64,000 nucleotides of DNA from Sinorhizobium sp. 6-70. Lineage in GTDB: Bacteria > Pseudomonadota > Alphaproteobacteria > Rhizobiales > Rhizobiaceae. The translations under genes and the position numbers were made by a program. This document shows positions 16,542-25,406 of the stretch, in pieces; position 1 is the stretch's first letter, and the number at the start of each line of letters is the position of its first letter. The notes beneath the pieces were generated by a model. The model searched no databases. It was not told the DNA's origin and saw nothing but the letters and a program-made list of their open reading frames with translations. Location: contig NZ_JASKLS010000003.1 in assembly GCF_030124375.1 (NCBI RefSeq), positions 479,337-543,336 on the forward strand. Reading direction: 5' to 3'.

Positions 16542-18329
16542 ATGCATCGGAAGCTGGCTGCAATTCTGGTTGGGGACTTTGTGGCTTCCACGTCGGCGAT
16601 GGAGCTCGACGAGGAGCAGACGATCGCGCGTGTCGTGGACTGCATGAGCCTCATCGGCGAAGTCGTGACGAGTTTTGGCGGCAGGGTCTTCAGCACCGCA
16701 GGAGACGCGATCCTTGCCGAATTCTCGAGCCCCGTGAATGCGCTGAGGGCGGCGATGGAAGCGCGTCTGGCGATCGGGTCGGTGCCGCGCACTTGCGTGC
16801 ATGACATGCGCTTCGGCCTGCATCTCGCCGATGTCGCGATCGTCGGCGACGACTTGCGTGGCGACGGTGTGAATATTGCCTCGCGTATCGAAGCCTCCGC
16901 CGAACCGGGCGAGATCGAGGTCTCAGAGGCGCTCTACGATCAGGTCCGCCGCGTATCACCCTGCGCTTTTGAAGCGATCGGTGAACGGCATCTGAAGGGC
17001 GTGTCGGAGCCGATCCAAATCTACCGCGTCGGCGCGGCCATGGACCGCCACCGTTTCCAGGTCGCGCCGACCAAGGCACCGTCGCCTTCATTGGTCAGGC
17101 CGAACTCGGTGGCGGTCGCACCGTTCACGACCGCATCGATCGCAGATCAGAACCAAACCTTTCTCGCGGAAGGGATGACCGATGATCTGACGCTCGAACT
17201 CAGCCGGCTGAAGAGCCTTTTCGTCACCTCGCGCTCAGCCTCGACGGTGTTGCGAACGACCGATCCGGTGGAAATCGGTAGATCGCTTGGCGTGCGCTAT
17301 GTTGTGGCAGGCTCCGTACGTAAGGCCGGCGGCTATATCCGGCTCAACATCTCGCTCGCAGAGACGGAGCAGGGGCATCTGATGTGGTCGGATCGCATTC
17401 AACGCCCCTTCGAGGAAATTCTCGACGTCATGGACGAGATCACCGCCCGCGTTGCAGCAACCGTTTCTGGTCGGATCGAACAGTCCGAACTCGCTGCGGC
17501 CCGTCTGAAGCGGCCGGAAAGCATGTCCGCCTACGAACATTATCTCCGCGGCCTCGACCACCATCGGCTAGCGGGAGTAGCCGACTTTCACCTTCACGAA
17601 GCGATGCACTGGTTCGAGAAGGCGATGAAGGCGGATCCGAGCTTCGGCCGGCCCTTCGCCATGCATGTCTGCTCTTGGAGTTCGCTGCCGAGTTTCGATC
17701 TCCGTCTCGGCGAACTGCAGACGGGTCATGCGCTGGAACTCGACCCGACGGACCCGGAGGCGCACCGCGTCATGGGCGCGATCAAAATGAAGAGGGGCGA
17801 TTTCGCTGCCTCGCGCTTTCATCACGAGAAAGCCATCGAGATGGCGCCCAACGACGCTTACACGATCGGGCGATGCGCCGCGTTTTATCTCTTTGCGGGC
17901 GAGCCCGAACGAGCCCTGCAACTGCTCGATCGTGCGGAAACACTCGACCCGTTTCTTCCGGTTTGGATAACAGAGGAGCGCGTCGCGTCGCTTTACGCGC
18001 TCGGACGTTACCAGGAGATGTTCGAGGTCTCTCACAAGCTGCCATTCCAGACTCGACGCACCTATGTCTACCGGATTGCAGCGCGCATGGCCTGTTCCGA
18101 CCTCGATCGGGCCAAGCAACTCGTCTCGCAGGCCCTTGCGCTCGACCCGATGCTCTCCGTCGAGTATTTGCGCAACCAGGAGCTTTTTGAGGATGCTGCG
18201 ATAACCGCGGGCCTGGTAGATCGAACGCGTGCCGCAGGGCTCCCGGCTTCACCGGCGACAGGCGAGCCGCCTCGCGAAAGCTCTTCGCATATTCGCAACG
18301 ACCTGGCCCAAGGCGCGCTGTCGCAATGA
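16542..18329 (+). CDS. Class III adenylate/guanylate cyclase with FlgO-like and TPR domains
   Basis: About 595 residues. The N-terminal cyclase homology domain (about 1-175) has metal-binding aspartates in LVGDFVAS and STAGDAILAEF and the transition-state pair in GDGVNIASRIE. The base-recognition lysine of many class III cyclases is replaced here (FSTAGD), as in a large rhizobial subfamily. A middle region (VAVAPF to GHLMWSDRI, about 185-320) is FlgO-like, and the rest is TPR repeats. No transmembrane segment is seen. Rhizobia have many such proteins. The start at 16542 (MHRKLAAIL) fits the domain; an in-frame ATG at 16470 is the alternative. Confidence 0.82.
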   Translation: MHRKLAAILVGDFVASTSAMELDEEQTIARVVDCMSLIGEVVTSFGGRVFSTAGDAILAEFSSPVNALRAAMEARLAIGSVPRTCVHDMRFGLHLADVAIVGDDLRGDGVNIASRIEASAEPGEIEVSEALYDQVRRVSPCAFEAIGERHLKGVSEPIQIYRVGAAMDRHRFQVAPTKAPSPSLVRPNSVAVAPFTTASIADQNQTFLAEGMTDDLTLELSRLKSLFVTSRSASTVLRTTDPVEIGRSLGVRYVVAGSVRKAGGYIRLNISLAETEQGHLMWSDRIQRPFEEILDVMDEITARVAATVSGRIEQSELAAARLKRPESMSAYEHYLRGLDHHRLAGVADFHLHEAMHWFEKAMKADPSFGRPFAMHVCSWSSLPSFDLRLGELQTGHALELDPTDPEAHRVMGAIKMKRGDFAASRFHHEKAIEMAPNDAYTIGRCAAFYLFAGEPERALQLLDRAETLDPFLPVWITEERVASLYALGRYQEMFEVSHKLPFQTRRTYVYRIAARMACSDLDRAKQLVSQALALDPMLSVEYLRNQELFEDAAITAGLVDRTRAAGLPASPATGEPPRESSSHIRNDLAQGALSQ

Positions 18330-18428
18330 TCGCCAACGCTTTCACGGCGGTCCTGGTCGCGAAGCCGGTGGACTACTGAGATTATCCTGCTGCGCGATCC
18401 GTTACCGACTCGCCTTCAATCGGCATCG

Positions 18429-18854
18429 CTACTCGGTGTGCGGGGGCGCCTCGATCGCCCAGCTAGGATCGGCTCCGGACGGATGGTCCATGAAAAAGAC
18501 CCAGGTTCCATCGGGAAGTCGGCGATGAACCTCCATGCCGTGGTGATGCACTTCGGTCGGTTGGCCGTGCCTGTCGACCCCCTTGATCAGCCATTGAGAA
18601 CGGGTCATCGCGAAATCGCCTGCGACCGTCGTATGGTGGGTGACCACATCCATGTGTGGCTTGAGGCCTATATAGGCCGCCATTGTCTCGCGGATGCCGT
18701 CGGCCCCGCGAGCGACCCTGGTCCCGCCGTGGACCGCATCGACCTGCACGATCGAGGCGTCCGGATGATACATTGCTGCCGCAGCCTCGACATCCTGCGC
18801 GTTGAAGGCGCGAGCGAGCCAAAGATTGCAGAGTTCAGGGGAGGGAGCGCCCAT
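18429..18854 (-). CDS. NTF2-like (SnoaL/DUF4440-type) protein
   Basis: A 141-residue protein with the cone-shaped NTF2-like pattern: an N-terminal helix (LARAFNAQDVEAAAAMYHPDA) followed by beta strands ending in DGTWVFFMDHPSG. Such proteins are small-ligand binders or enzymes of diverse function. The ATG at 18854 has a strong AGGAGG site seven bases upstream; the longer reading frame to 18938 was rejected. It is divergent from a LysR regulator 270 bp away, the usual arrangement of a LysR gene and its target, so its expression is probably controlled by that regulator. Confidence 0.75.
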   Translation of the reverse strand: MGAPSPELCNLWLARAFNAQDVEAAAAMYHPDASIVQVDAVHGGTRVARGADGIRETMAAYIGLKPHMDVVTHHTTVAGDFAMTRSQWLIKGVDRHGQPTEVHHHGMEVHRRLPDGTWVFFMDHPSGADPSWAIEAPPHTE

Positions 18855-19123
18855 GGAAAGCCTCCTTTGGTTCGAATTCAGTTGCCTGTCGCAACGAGGA
18901 TAGCCGCAACATCGGTGCAAAGCCCGTTGGTATTCCACCAGTCTCGCTTGCAGGATTGCAAGAGGGAAGGGGCAGTTCCTCGCTGATCGATAGCCGCGTG
19001 CTAACGGGGCCGACGGCTTCGAGCTCTTGGCAGGTCGTCTCTAAGGCGGCAGCGACGTCCGGTCCGTGATTTCGCCGATGGCGCTTGCGTGACCGCAAGT
19101 ACCACCAGTGTTACAAATGGATC

Positions 19124-20059
19124 ATGGATGACTGGAATGCGCTCCGGCTGGTGCTGGCCCTGCAGCGGGAAGGCAGCCTGACGGCCGTCGCGAAAAGGCT
19201 CGGCATCGATCATTCGACCGCGTTCCGGCGCCTTAACGCGCTGGAGGCGAGCATCGGCGTGCGGCTGTTCGAGCGGCTGCCCGGCGGGGCCTATCGACCG
19301 ACGATGGCCGGCGAGCGAATGGCCGCTGCGGCGGAGCGCATGGAGGATGAGGCACTCTCGCTTGACCGCGACATAACCGGCCGCGATCACCGGCTTTCCG
19401 GTCTCTTGCGCGTAACGTCATCCGAAACGCTCGCCTACCGCGCGCTGACACGCCACATCGCGGTGTTCCGGCGGGCCCATCCCGGCATCGTCGTCGAATT
19501 GGTCATCGACAACCGCGTGCTCAGCCTGTCGCGTCGCGAAGCCGACATCGCGCTCAGGCCGATCCGGCCAAGGGAGGGCGATCTGTGGGGTCGCAAGCTC
19601 GCCGATGTGGCATGGGCGCTCTATGGGGCGCCGACCTATTTCGAAGCCCATGGTGGTGCCATCGCCGGGCCGGGCGATCTATGTCGTCACGCCATTATCG
19701 GCTGGGAGGAGACGACGGTGGGAATTGAAGCGGCCGATTGGCTTGGGCGCGTAGTGCCCCCTGAAGCCTTCGTCTATCGCACGAACAGCCTCGTCAACCA
19801 GCTCGTCGCTGCCAAGGCCGGCATCGGTCTCGCGCTTCTGCCCTGTTACCTTGGCGACAACGAACGCGGCCTCATGCATGCGCTGTCCGAGCCACTGTCG
19901 GACCTGTCGGGCGAGCTTTGGATCGTCACGCACGCCGATATCAAAGGCGCAGCCCGCGTGCGCGCCTTCTTCGATCTTGTTGGCGAGGGCCTGGCCCGCG
20001 AGCGCGAGCTGTTCGAAGGGCGCCGGATGATGGAAGGGTGTGCAGTCCGCAGGACCTGA
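19124..20059 (+). CDS. LysR-family transcriptional regulator
   Basis: A 311-residue regulator with an N-terminal winged helix (MDDWNALRLVLALQREGSL...RRLNALEASIGVRLFER) and a C-terminal periplasmic-binding-like effector domain (from about residue 90). The ATG at 19124 begins the helix-turn-helix; an upstream GTG-type extension to 19085 is less likely. It is divergent from the NTF2-like gene and convergent with the galactoglucan gene wgeH, with only 52 bases between the stops. Most likely target is the divergent gene and itself. Confidence 0.85.
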   Translation: MDDWNALRLVLALQREGSLTAVAKRLGIDHSTAFRRLNALEASIGVRLFERLPGGAYRPTMAGERMAAAAERMEDEALSLDRDITGRDHRLSGLLRVTSSETLAYRALTRHIAVFRRAHPGIVVELVIDNRVLSLSRREADIALRPIRPREGDLWGRKLADVAWALYGAPTYFEAHGGAIAGPGDLCRHAIIGWEETTVGIEAADWLGRVVPPEAFVYRTNSLVNQLVAAKAGIGLALLPCYLGDNERGLMHALSEPLSDLSGELWIVTHADIKGAARVRAFFDLVGEGLARERELFEGRRMMEGCAVRRT

Positions 20060-20111
20060 AGTTCCTGTCGTCTGCTCAAGAGCTGCGGCAGCCGAAGCGA
20101 CTTGAGAGTTC

Positions 20112-21044
20112 TTAGAGTGCGCGAGCCATGCGGCTTTCGAGCTCCTGTAGGCGCCACGCGAAGCCTGGATCACCCGGCCGCAGCGCGACGACCTCGGCCA
20201 GCTTGTCGCGTGCAACGCTGAGTTCGCCGTCGCGGATATGGCGGTTGGCGCGATGATAGAGAAAGTTCACCCGTTCGACAGGCGAAAAGCCGCTACCGAA
20301 GCGCCGATGAAGCCGGTCTGCCCAGGCGGGATGCCGGGCGATCGCCATGACTGCTATCTGATAGGGACGCATGGGCGCATCGACCCGGGCCGAGCGAGCG
20401 AGGATGCGCAGGCCCGGGGTGTCGTCGGCACGGCAGGCCTCGATAAGCGAAAGGGCGCGCGTCGTTCCGGTGAATGCCCGGACAGTGCCATGTCCCGTCA
20501 TATGCACGGGAATGAGGCGCGTATCCCGTTGCAGCGTGGCAATCCGCTCCGCGTGGCGGCGATCGACGGCATGGAAGGGGTCGTAGAAAATATAGGCCCG
20601 GCCGGCGGTTTGGTCGGCGGCAATTGGCATGTTGGCGTGGAGGTCGGGCACGTGATGGCGGGTGAACCGGTTGTCGAAAGGCACAGACGTGGGGTCTATC
20701 GAAAGTTGCGGACAAAAGGCGATGGCGACCGTGGCGTTGAAGCGCCGCCGGTAGCGCAGTGCCGCATAGCCGCCTTGCGAATGGCCGTAGAGGATGCGCT
20801 CCGACGCTGTGCGAAGTATCGATGCCGCCGCGCTCGCCGCCTTCACGACGCTTGCCGCCGGGAACCAGTTCGGTCGCCTGCTGATGAAACCGAGCGCGGC
20901 GATGTCTGCCTTTTCGCAGAACCGCTGACCCCAGAAGCGACTGCCGTTCGCCTGCATTTCCATTTCATTGAAGGTGACGAGAAGATACGCCGACGATCCG
21001 GGGCGATGTATCACCTCGAGGTTTTCGTCGGAATAGATGAGCAT
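20112..21044 (-). CDS. wgeH: Galactoglucan cluster protein WgeH (ExpE8), alpha/beta-hydrolase-like
   Basis: A 310-residue protein with the nucleophile elbow GHSQGG (87-92, Ser89) of alpha/beta hydrolases and a C-terminal TPR-like tail (FLYHRANRHIRDGELSVARDKLAEV). It is the last of eight genes in the minus-strand wge operon, the position of expE8 in the S. meliloti galactoglucan locus. The start at 21044 was chosen over an in-frame ATG at 21095 because of its purine-rich upstream sequence and the domain boundary. It might deacylate or handle the polymer; its biochemical role is unproven. Confidence 0.75.
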   Translation of the reverse strand: MLIYSDENLEVIHRPGSSAYLLVTFNEMEMQANGSRFWGQRFCEKADIAALGFISRRPNWFPAASVVKAASAAASILRTASERILYGHSQGGYAALRYRRRFNATVAIAFCPQLSIDPTSVPFDNRFTRHHVPDLHANMPIAADQTAGRAYIFYDPFHAVDRRHAERIATLQRDTRLIPVHMTGHGTVRAFTGTTRALSLIEACRADDTPGLRILARSARVDAPMRPYQIAVMAIARHPAWADRLHRRFGSGFSPVERVNFLYHRANRHIRDGELSVARDKLAEVVALRPGDPGFAWRLQELESRMARAL

Positions 21045-21131
21045 GTGGAGTCTCCGGGACAATTTGGGCCGCTCCGCGAACTCGTTGTGCTTCACCCTTC
21101 GGGAAACATGACGCGCTTGCTCCCAAAGGTT

Positions 21132-22451
21132 TCAGGCGGTCAGTGGGACCGGATCGTAGTGTCCGCCATTCATCGCGCTCCGTTTTTCTCTGAGTAGCCG
21201 GCGATAGAGGTCCGCGTGGGCGCGAGCGGCGTCGACATGGCTCGCCGGCGGCCGCAGGGTTGCATGCAGCCGATCCCAAGCCTGTGGCCCGCGCACCGCT
21301 TCGATGAGGCGATCGGCCAGGTCCTGCGCGCTGCCGGCGCGGAAATGCAGGCCGTCCTTCCCGTCCCGAACTTTTTCGGCCATTCCGCCGATGTCGGAGC
21401 AGATGATCGGCCGACGGTGGTGCAACGCTTCCTGGATGACCATCGGCGAGTTCTCCCACCAGGTGGACGGCAGTACCACCCAGTCGACGGAACGCATCAG
21501 CCGCGGCATGTCCCCGTTTTGATAGGCACCGTAAAAGCGCACCCTGCGGCCGGCCTCATCGATGAGCTTCTTGACCCGGTCCTGGAATTCGGTTGGCTGG
21601 CGTTCAAGGTTGCCGCCGAATATCGTCAGGCAGGAATCCTCGCCCCAAACCTCCTGCGGCACGCGTGAAACGGCATCGATGAGCACATCGATGCCTTTGA
21701 AAGGTGTCATCTGCCCGAAATAGGCGAAGCGGTTTCGTCTGGCGGTCTGGGCCGGTAGGTCTCGCACCGGCGCGATCTCGCCAGTCACTATCCCGTTGTC
21801 GACGACGGAGAGTTTCTCCGCGTCGATTCCCCATTCGACATACCGCGTGGCGAGGAACATGCTGGGCGAGACGAAGGCGTCGGCAAGACCGAGCATGCCG
21901 CGCAGGAACTGTTCGCGCTTCAGGAAACGGGACACCGGGATTTCGGGAAAGCATCCGTGGCAGCCGATGGGCGAAGCCCTGCTGCAGAGTTGGCCGGAAG
22001 GCCGCTTCACCATTTGCCCGTGATTGTGGCAGATCGAAAGATATTCGTGGAAGGTCACCACGATGATCGCTTCCGGCAGTGCCTGGCGAAGGGCGTAGAG
22101 GGCCTCCACCCCCATGCCGATCAGGTGATGGAAGTGAACCACATGGGGGGTGAGATCGCCGACAAAGCGCAGGAGGTCGCGACGGATTGCTTCGGTATCG
22201 CCGTTGGAGAGGAAGAAGTGGTCGTAGTCGTCGGCGTGGAAGAGGACTTCATCCGGCGCGAGACGGTGGCTCATGAGCGCCGACGCACCGTGGCGCGGGA
22301 AAGGATGGCCGACGCGCGCCAGATAGATCGATTCAACCCCCGGCAACGTGTTGAGGCCCTTGTGAAGGCTATGGGACGCCGTCTCCGCCCCGCCAAGCGA
22401 CATTGTCGGATGACCATGTGAAACAACGAGAACACGGAGCCGATCGCTCAT
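21132..22451 (-). CDS. wgeG: Galactoglucan glycosyltransferase WgeG (ExpE7), GT4
   Basis: A 439-residue GT-B fold glycosyltransferase: N-terminal SHGHPTMSLGGAETA, the family-4 hinge FAYFGQMTPFKGIDVLI and the donor-binding ENSPMVIQEAL near residues 330-342. A cysteine cluster of the pattern C-x15-C-x7-C-x2-C (CHNHGQMV...GQLC...GCHGC, about 150-178) is shared with WgeD and may bind a metal. The ATG at 22451 overlaps the stop of wgeF (ATGA). It should transfer a sugar during galactoglucan repeat-unit assembly in the cytoplasm; donor and acceptor are not known from sequence. Confidence 0.82.
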   Translation of the reverse strand: MSDRLRVLVVSHGHPTMSLGGAETASHSLHKGLNTLPGVESIYLARVGHPFPRHGASALMSHRLAPDEVLFHADDYDHFFLSNGDTEAIRRDLLRFVGDLTPHVVHFHHLIGMGVEALYALRQALPEAIIVVTFHEYLSICHNHGQMVKRPSGQLCSRASPIGCHGCFPEIPVSRFLKREQFLRGMLGLADAFVSPSMFLATRYVEWGIDAEKLSVVDNGIVTGEIAPVRDLPAQTARRNRFAYFGQMTPFKGIDVLIDAVSRVPQEVWGEDSCLTIFGGNLERQPTEFQDRVKKLIDEAGRRVRFYGAYQNGDMPRLMRSVDWVVLPSTWWENSPMVIQEALHHRRPIICSDIGGMAEKVRDGKDGLHFRAGSAQDLADRLIEAVRGPQAWDRLHATLRPPASHVDAARAHADLYRRLLREKRSAMNGGHYDPVPLTA

Positions 22452-24655
22452 GCGGAGACCTCTTCGAACCAACTGTCGTGGCGAGCCGGAGCCCAGCGGG
22501 AAGCGAATATTCTTCGATCGATCCGCTCCACGAGGGGAGCGAGTGCCGCCGTCGCTGCGCCGGACGATTCATCAGCCCCCAGCATCTGCACCAATGGCAG
22601 CCAGTACGAGGGTATTCCGGAGCGGCTGAGCCTCAGGCCAAGATCCAGGCCCTTTTGCTGAGAACCGAGGTAGCCGCCGGAAAAGCCTCCGGCGATGAGG
22701 AAGGCCTCGCGTGGCATGATGCAGCACTCGAAAGATGCCGCCGCGACCTGGGTCAAGTTGAGGCCGGTCACGGCGCTTAAGGGGTAGCCGGCATAGCGGC
22801 TCGACGCCGGATATTCGGATTGCTCGGCCGGCCAGCTTCCGGCCCAGCGAACCGAGTGATCCTCATAGGCAAGCGTGGGGGAAATGACGCCCCCCTGCGT
22901 GCCATGGGCGGCGACGAGCTTGCCGTACCATCCGGCCCGGAGCGGCAACAGCGAGCCGGCAAGCAGAACCACCGTCTCATGCGACAGCGCCCGGACCCCC
23001 GCTTCCAGAAGGTCGTAGAGATCGCCGCTCTCCTCAGCCGCCATAAGCTTGAGCGACAGCCGGTAGAATTGCGCGAGTTCTTTGATGCGGCCGGCCTGTC
23101 GCCGAAAGCGTTCTGCGGGCAGGACGAGCGCGATAGGCGCAAGGCGGGTTTCGGGATCGAGGGCCAGGAGTCCGAGGATGGGAGCCATATCTCCGTCTTC
23201 GGAGTCCTCAGGGGCTATGATGATCGGCGGACCTCCTGCCTGCTCGAACGGACCCGCGTCGACGGAGGCACCGATCGATGGAGAAGTCCTCTCTGATGCG
23301 CACAGGAAGGGAACGATCTGGCGATCGACAATTTCTGCGATCCCCCAGTGTTGCGGATCGATGGCACTGATCTGGCGAAGGACGGCCAAGCGGGGCGGAA
23401 CGCGGATCGGTGTGAGCGGCATGAAGGCGCGACGAGAATCCGTCAGCGTCAGCTCCAGATGGAGGGCTGTCGCCGAATCCCAACCGCTCGCAAAGGCGAT
23501 GAACCCGTGGGGATGGCTTCCATGTCCGAATGCGCTCCGGAACGCCGGCTCATCGGTGAACGCGTCCGTCACGTCGGAGCGCTCCAGCCGGCTCCAGTGA
23601 TCGTCGAGCCGCGTTGCTGCCCGTTCGCCACAGAGCTTGACGCTTTGCACGTGCGCTTCGGGGTCAAGCAGCCAGCCCGAGATCAGGAATGCGCCTCGGC
23701 TCACCTGAAAGGCGCTGTCTATTCCCATCCGAACCGGGACGGGAAGCGCGGAGACCGTTTCGCGGCCCTCAAAGCTGTTTGCGGCCGAGCGCAGTTGCAG
23801 GAGAACCTGCGGCGAGCCGCGGGTCTGAAGCAGCAGGGCGCGAATATGCCCGGGTGTCTCCGAAGGCCCGGCGATCTGGCGGTGCTCATGAAGCGGCGCG
23901 TACCGCCAGCCTCCACGCCCGCGATAGACGAGTCCCTCGATGTCACGGACCCGAAGCGGTTCTTTTGTCGATAGCAGTCCGACGAAACCCGAGCCTCCCG
24001 CCGGAACGTCCTGACGGAGAAAGGTTGCAATCCCACAGTCGCAAACGACAGGCTTGCCGCTGTTCACCGCCACGCGGCAAACGCCGGGTTCGATGATGCG
24101 GCCCCATCCCTTGACGAAAATAACTCCGTCGTGGGTTTCGCCAACGAGTTCTACGAAACCGTCGCTCCCCTTGCGGGACTGCAAAAGAGCGATTATCGCG
24201 GCGAGCCTTCGCGGTCCTATGGGTCCTTGCATAAGCCCGTCGACCAGCGAATCGAGTAATCCTCCGAGTTGCTCCCCGGCGAGCTCCGCCAGGAGCGCGG
24301 CGGCATCGCGCACCGGGATTGGCCGCGGGGCGAAGATGTATCGCTTGCTGCCGGCCTCGTCCTCTCCGAGGCGAAGCGTCGTGAGCGGGCTATCGGTGTC
24401 TTGCATCTGCAGCAGCGCCGCGAACCCATGCGTTGCCGATCTCGCAGGCGAGGCCAAGCGCCAGCCGATGATAGAGGCAGTCACTCGGGTGACGTCGTCG
24501 TTGATCTCCGCCAACAGTGTTCCGGCCATTGGTTCGCCGGTACCGATGACGAGCAGAAATCCTTCGTCGATGGGGCAAGCGAGGACTCGTCCGCCCTTCA
24601 TGATCCTGGTGGCAAGCTGCGAAGCCAAAGGAAGTGCTTGTTCTACCGCGACCAT
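22448..24655 (-). CDS. wgeF: Galactoglucan cluster protein WgeF (ExpE6), GT2-related
   Basis: A 735-residue protein. The C-terminal third (from about residue 460) has a glycosyltransferase-2-like region (EDSEDGDMAPILGLLAL...VVLLAGSLLPLRAGW), but the classical DxD is not obvious, so it may be degenerate. The N-terminal two thirds share the kind of beta-rich segments found in WgeB. Position between wgeE and wgeG, with an ATGA overlap to wgeG and an AAGGG ribosome binding site, matches expE6. It probably helps in galactoglucan assembly; catalysis is not established. Confidence 0.75.
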   Translation of the reverse strand: MVAVEQALPLASQLATRIMKGGRVLACPIDEGFLLVIGTGEPMAGTLLAEINDDVTRVTASIIGWRLASPARSATHGFAALLQMQDTDSPLTTLRLGEDEAGSKRYIFAPRPIPVRDAAALLAELAGEQLGGLLDSLVDGLMQGPIGPRRLAAIIALLQSRKGSDGFVELVGETHDGVIFVKGWGRIIEPGVCRVAVNSGKPVVCDCGIATFLRQDVPAGGSGFVGLLSTKEPLRVRDIEGLVYRGRGGWRYAPLHEHRQIAGPSETPGHIRALLLQTRGSPQVLLQLRSAANSFEGRETVSALPVPVRMGIDSAFQVSRGAFLISGWLLDPEAHVQSVKLCGERAATRLDDHWSRLERSDVTDAFTDEPAFRSAFGHGSHPHGFIAFASGWDSATALHLELTLTDSRRAFMPLTPIRVPPRLAVLRQISAIDPQHWGIAEIVDRQIVPFLCASERTSPSIGASVDAGPFEQAGGPPIIIAPEDSEDGDMAPILGLLALDPETRLAPIALVLPAERFRRQAGRIKELAQFYRLSLKLMAAEESGDLYDLLEAGVRALSHETVVLLAGSLLPLRAGWYGKLVAAHGTQGGVISPTLAYEDHSVRWAGSWPAEQSEYPASSRYAGYPLSAVTGLNLTQVAAASFECCIMPREAFLIAGGFSGGYLGSQQKGLDLGLRLSRSGIPSYWLPLVQMLGADESSGAATAALAPLVERIDRRIFASRWAPARHDSWFEEVSA

Positions 24656-24664
24656 GTCGAGCCC

Positions 24665-25396
24665 TTACGCGCCGGTGAAAAGCGCGAGGGCAGCGCCGGC
24701 GGCGAAGCCCACGAGAACGAAAAGCAAAAGCAGCAAGGGTTTCAACTCAGTGTTCGAACGCTTCTGCAAGCCGCCGAGGTTCTTCTCCATTGCCGCCACG
24801 ACGCCGTCGAGGCGCATGAGGTGGACATCGAGGTCGTCCAGCCGCTGCGCGACCTCTGCGCGGAGGTTTGCAACGGCGTCGCCGATGGCGGTTAATCCCT
24901 GTGTCTCGATCTCGCCGCTCACATCGTTCGGCGTGCGCAGAAGAGAGCGTTGTGACACCTGCAATTGTCGCTGCGCTGCCATCAGGATGTCGAGCTTGTC
25001 GAGAACCTTTGTCAGCGGCGCGGCAATGAGAGCTTCGGCGGCCTGCTCGTCGGGGCGGGGAACACGCAGCCTCTGCTCCGAGCCTCGCCCATCCAGGGCC
25101 GTCACGACGAGGTCGCCCGTACGCGCGGCAGCCGCCTCCGGCAGCGCGATCTCGAAGGCGTGGCTGCCGTCCCCGATGCCGTTGCGCTTGAGGTCGGGGC
25201 GATTGCGGTCGGCGACCGCCTCGGCAATCACGCTGCCATCGAGGATCACTCGGATGGTGAGCCGCTGGTTGGGCGCCGCCGGATCAAATGCCCAACCGAA
25301 GACGCGGCCCTGGTCGATCGCGTCCACGCGGCCATTCATGGGCCTCGCATTGTCCTGTTCCGGGGCGGCAGTTGATTTTTCGGCAACAACAGACAT
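24665..25396 (-). CDS. wgeE: Galactoglucan cluster protein WgeE (ExpE5), tail-anchored coiled coil
   Basis: A 243-residue protein. Residues about 20-110 form a beta-rich domain (RVDAIDQGRVFGWAFDPAA...HAFEIALP) also found attached to many alphaproteobacterial glycosyltransferases. Residues about 125-215 look coiled coil, and a single C-terminal hydrophobic segment (about 219-239) would anchor it in the inner membrane with the bulk on the cytoplasmic side. AGGGGAAAGTCG precedes the ATG. It may act as a scaffold that holds WgeD-type enzymes at the membrane; that is inference. Confidence 0.72.
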   Translation of the reverse strand: MSVVAEKSTAAPEQDNARPMNGRVDAIDQGRVFGWAFDPAAPNQRLTIRVILDGSVIAEAVADRNRPDLKRNGIGDGSHAFEIALPEAAAARTGDLVVTALDGRGSEQRLRVPRPDEQAAEALIAAPLTKVLDKLDILMAAQRQLQVSQRSLLRTPNDVSGEIETQGLTAIGDAVANLRAEVAQRLDDLDVHLMRLDGVVAAMEKNLGGLQKRSNTELKPLLLLLFVLVGFAAGAALALFTGA

Positions 25397-25406
25397 CGAC
25401 TTTCCC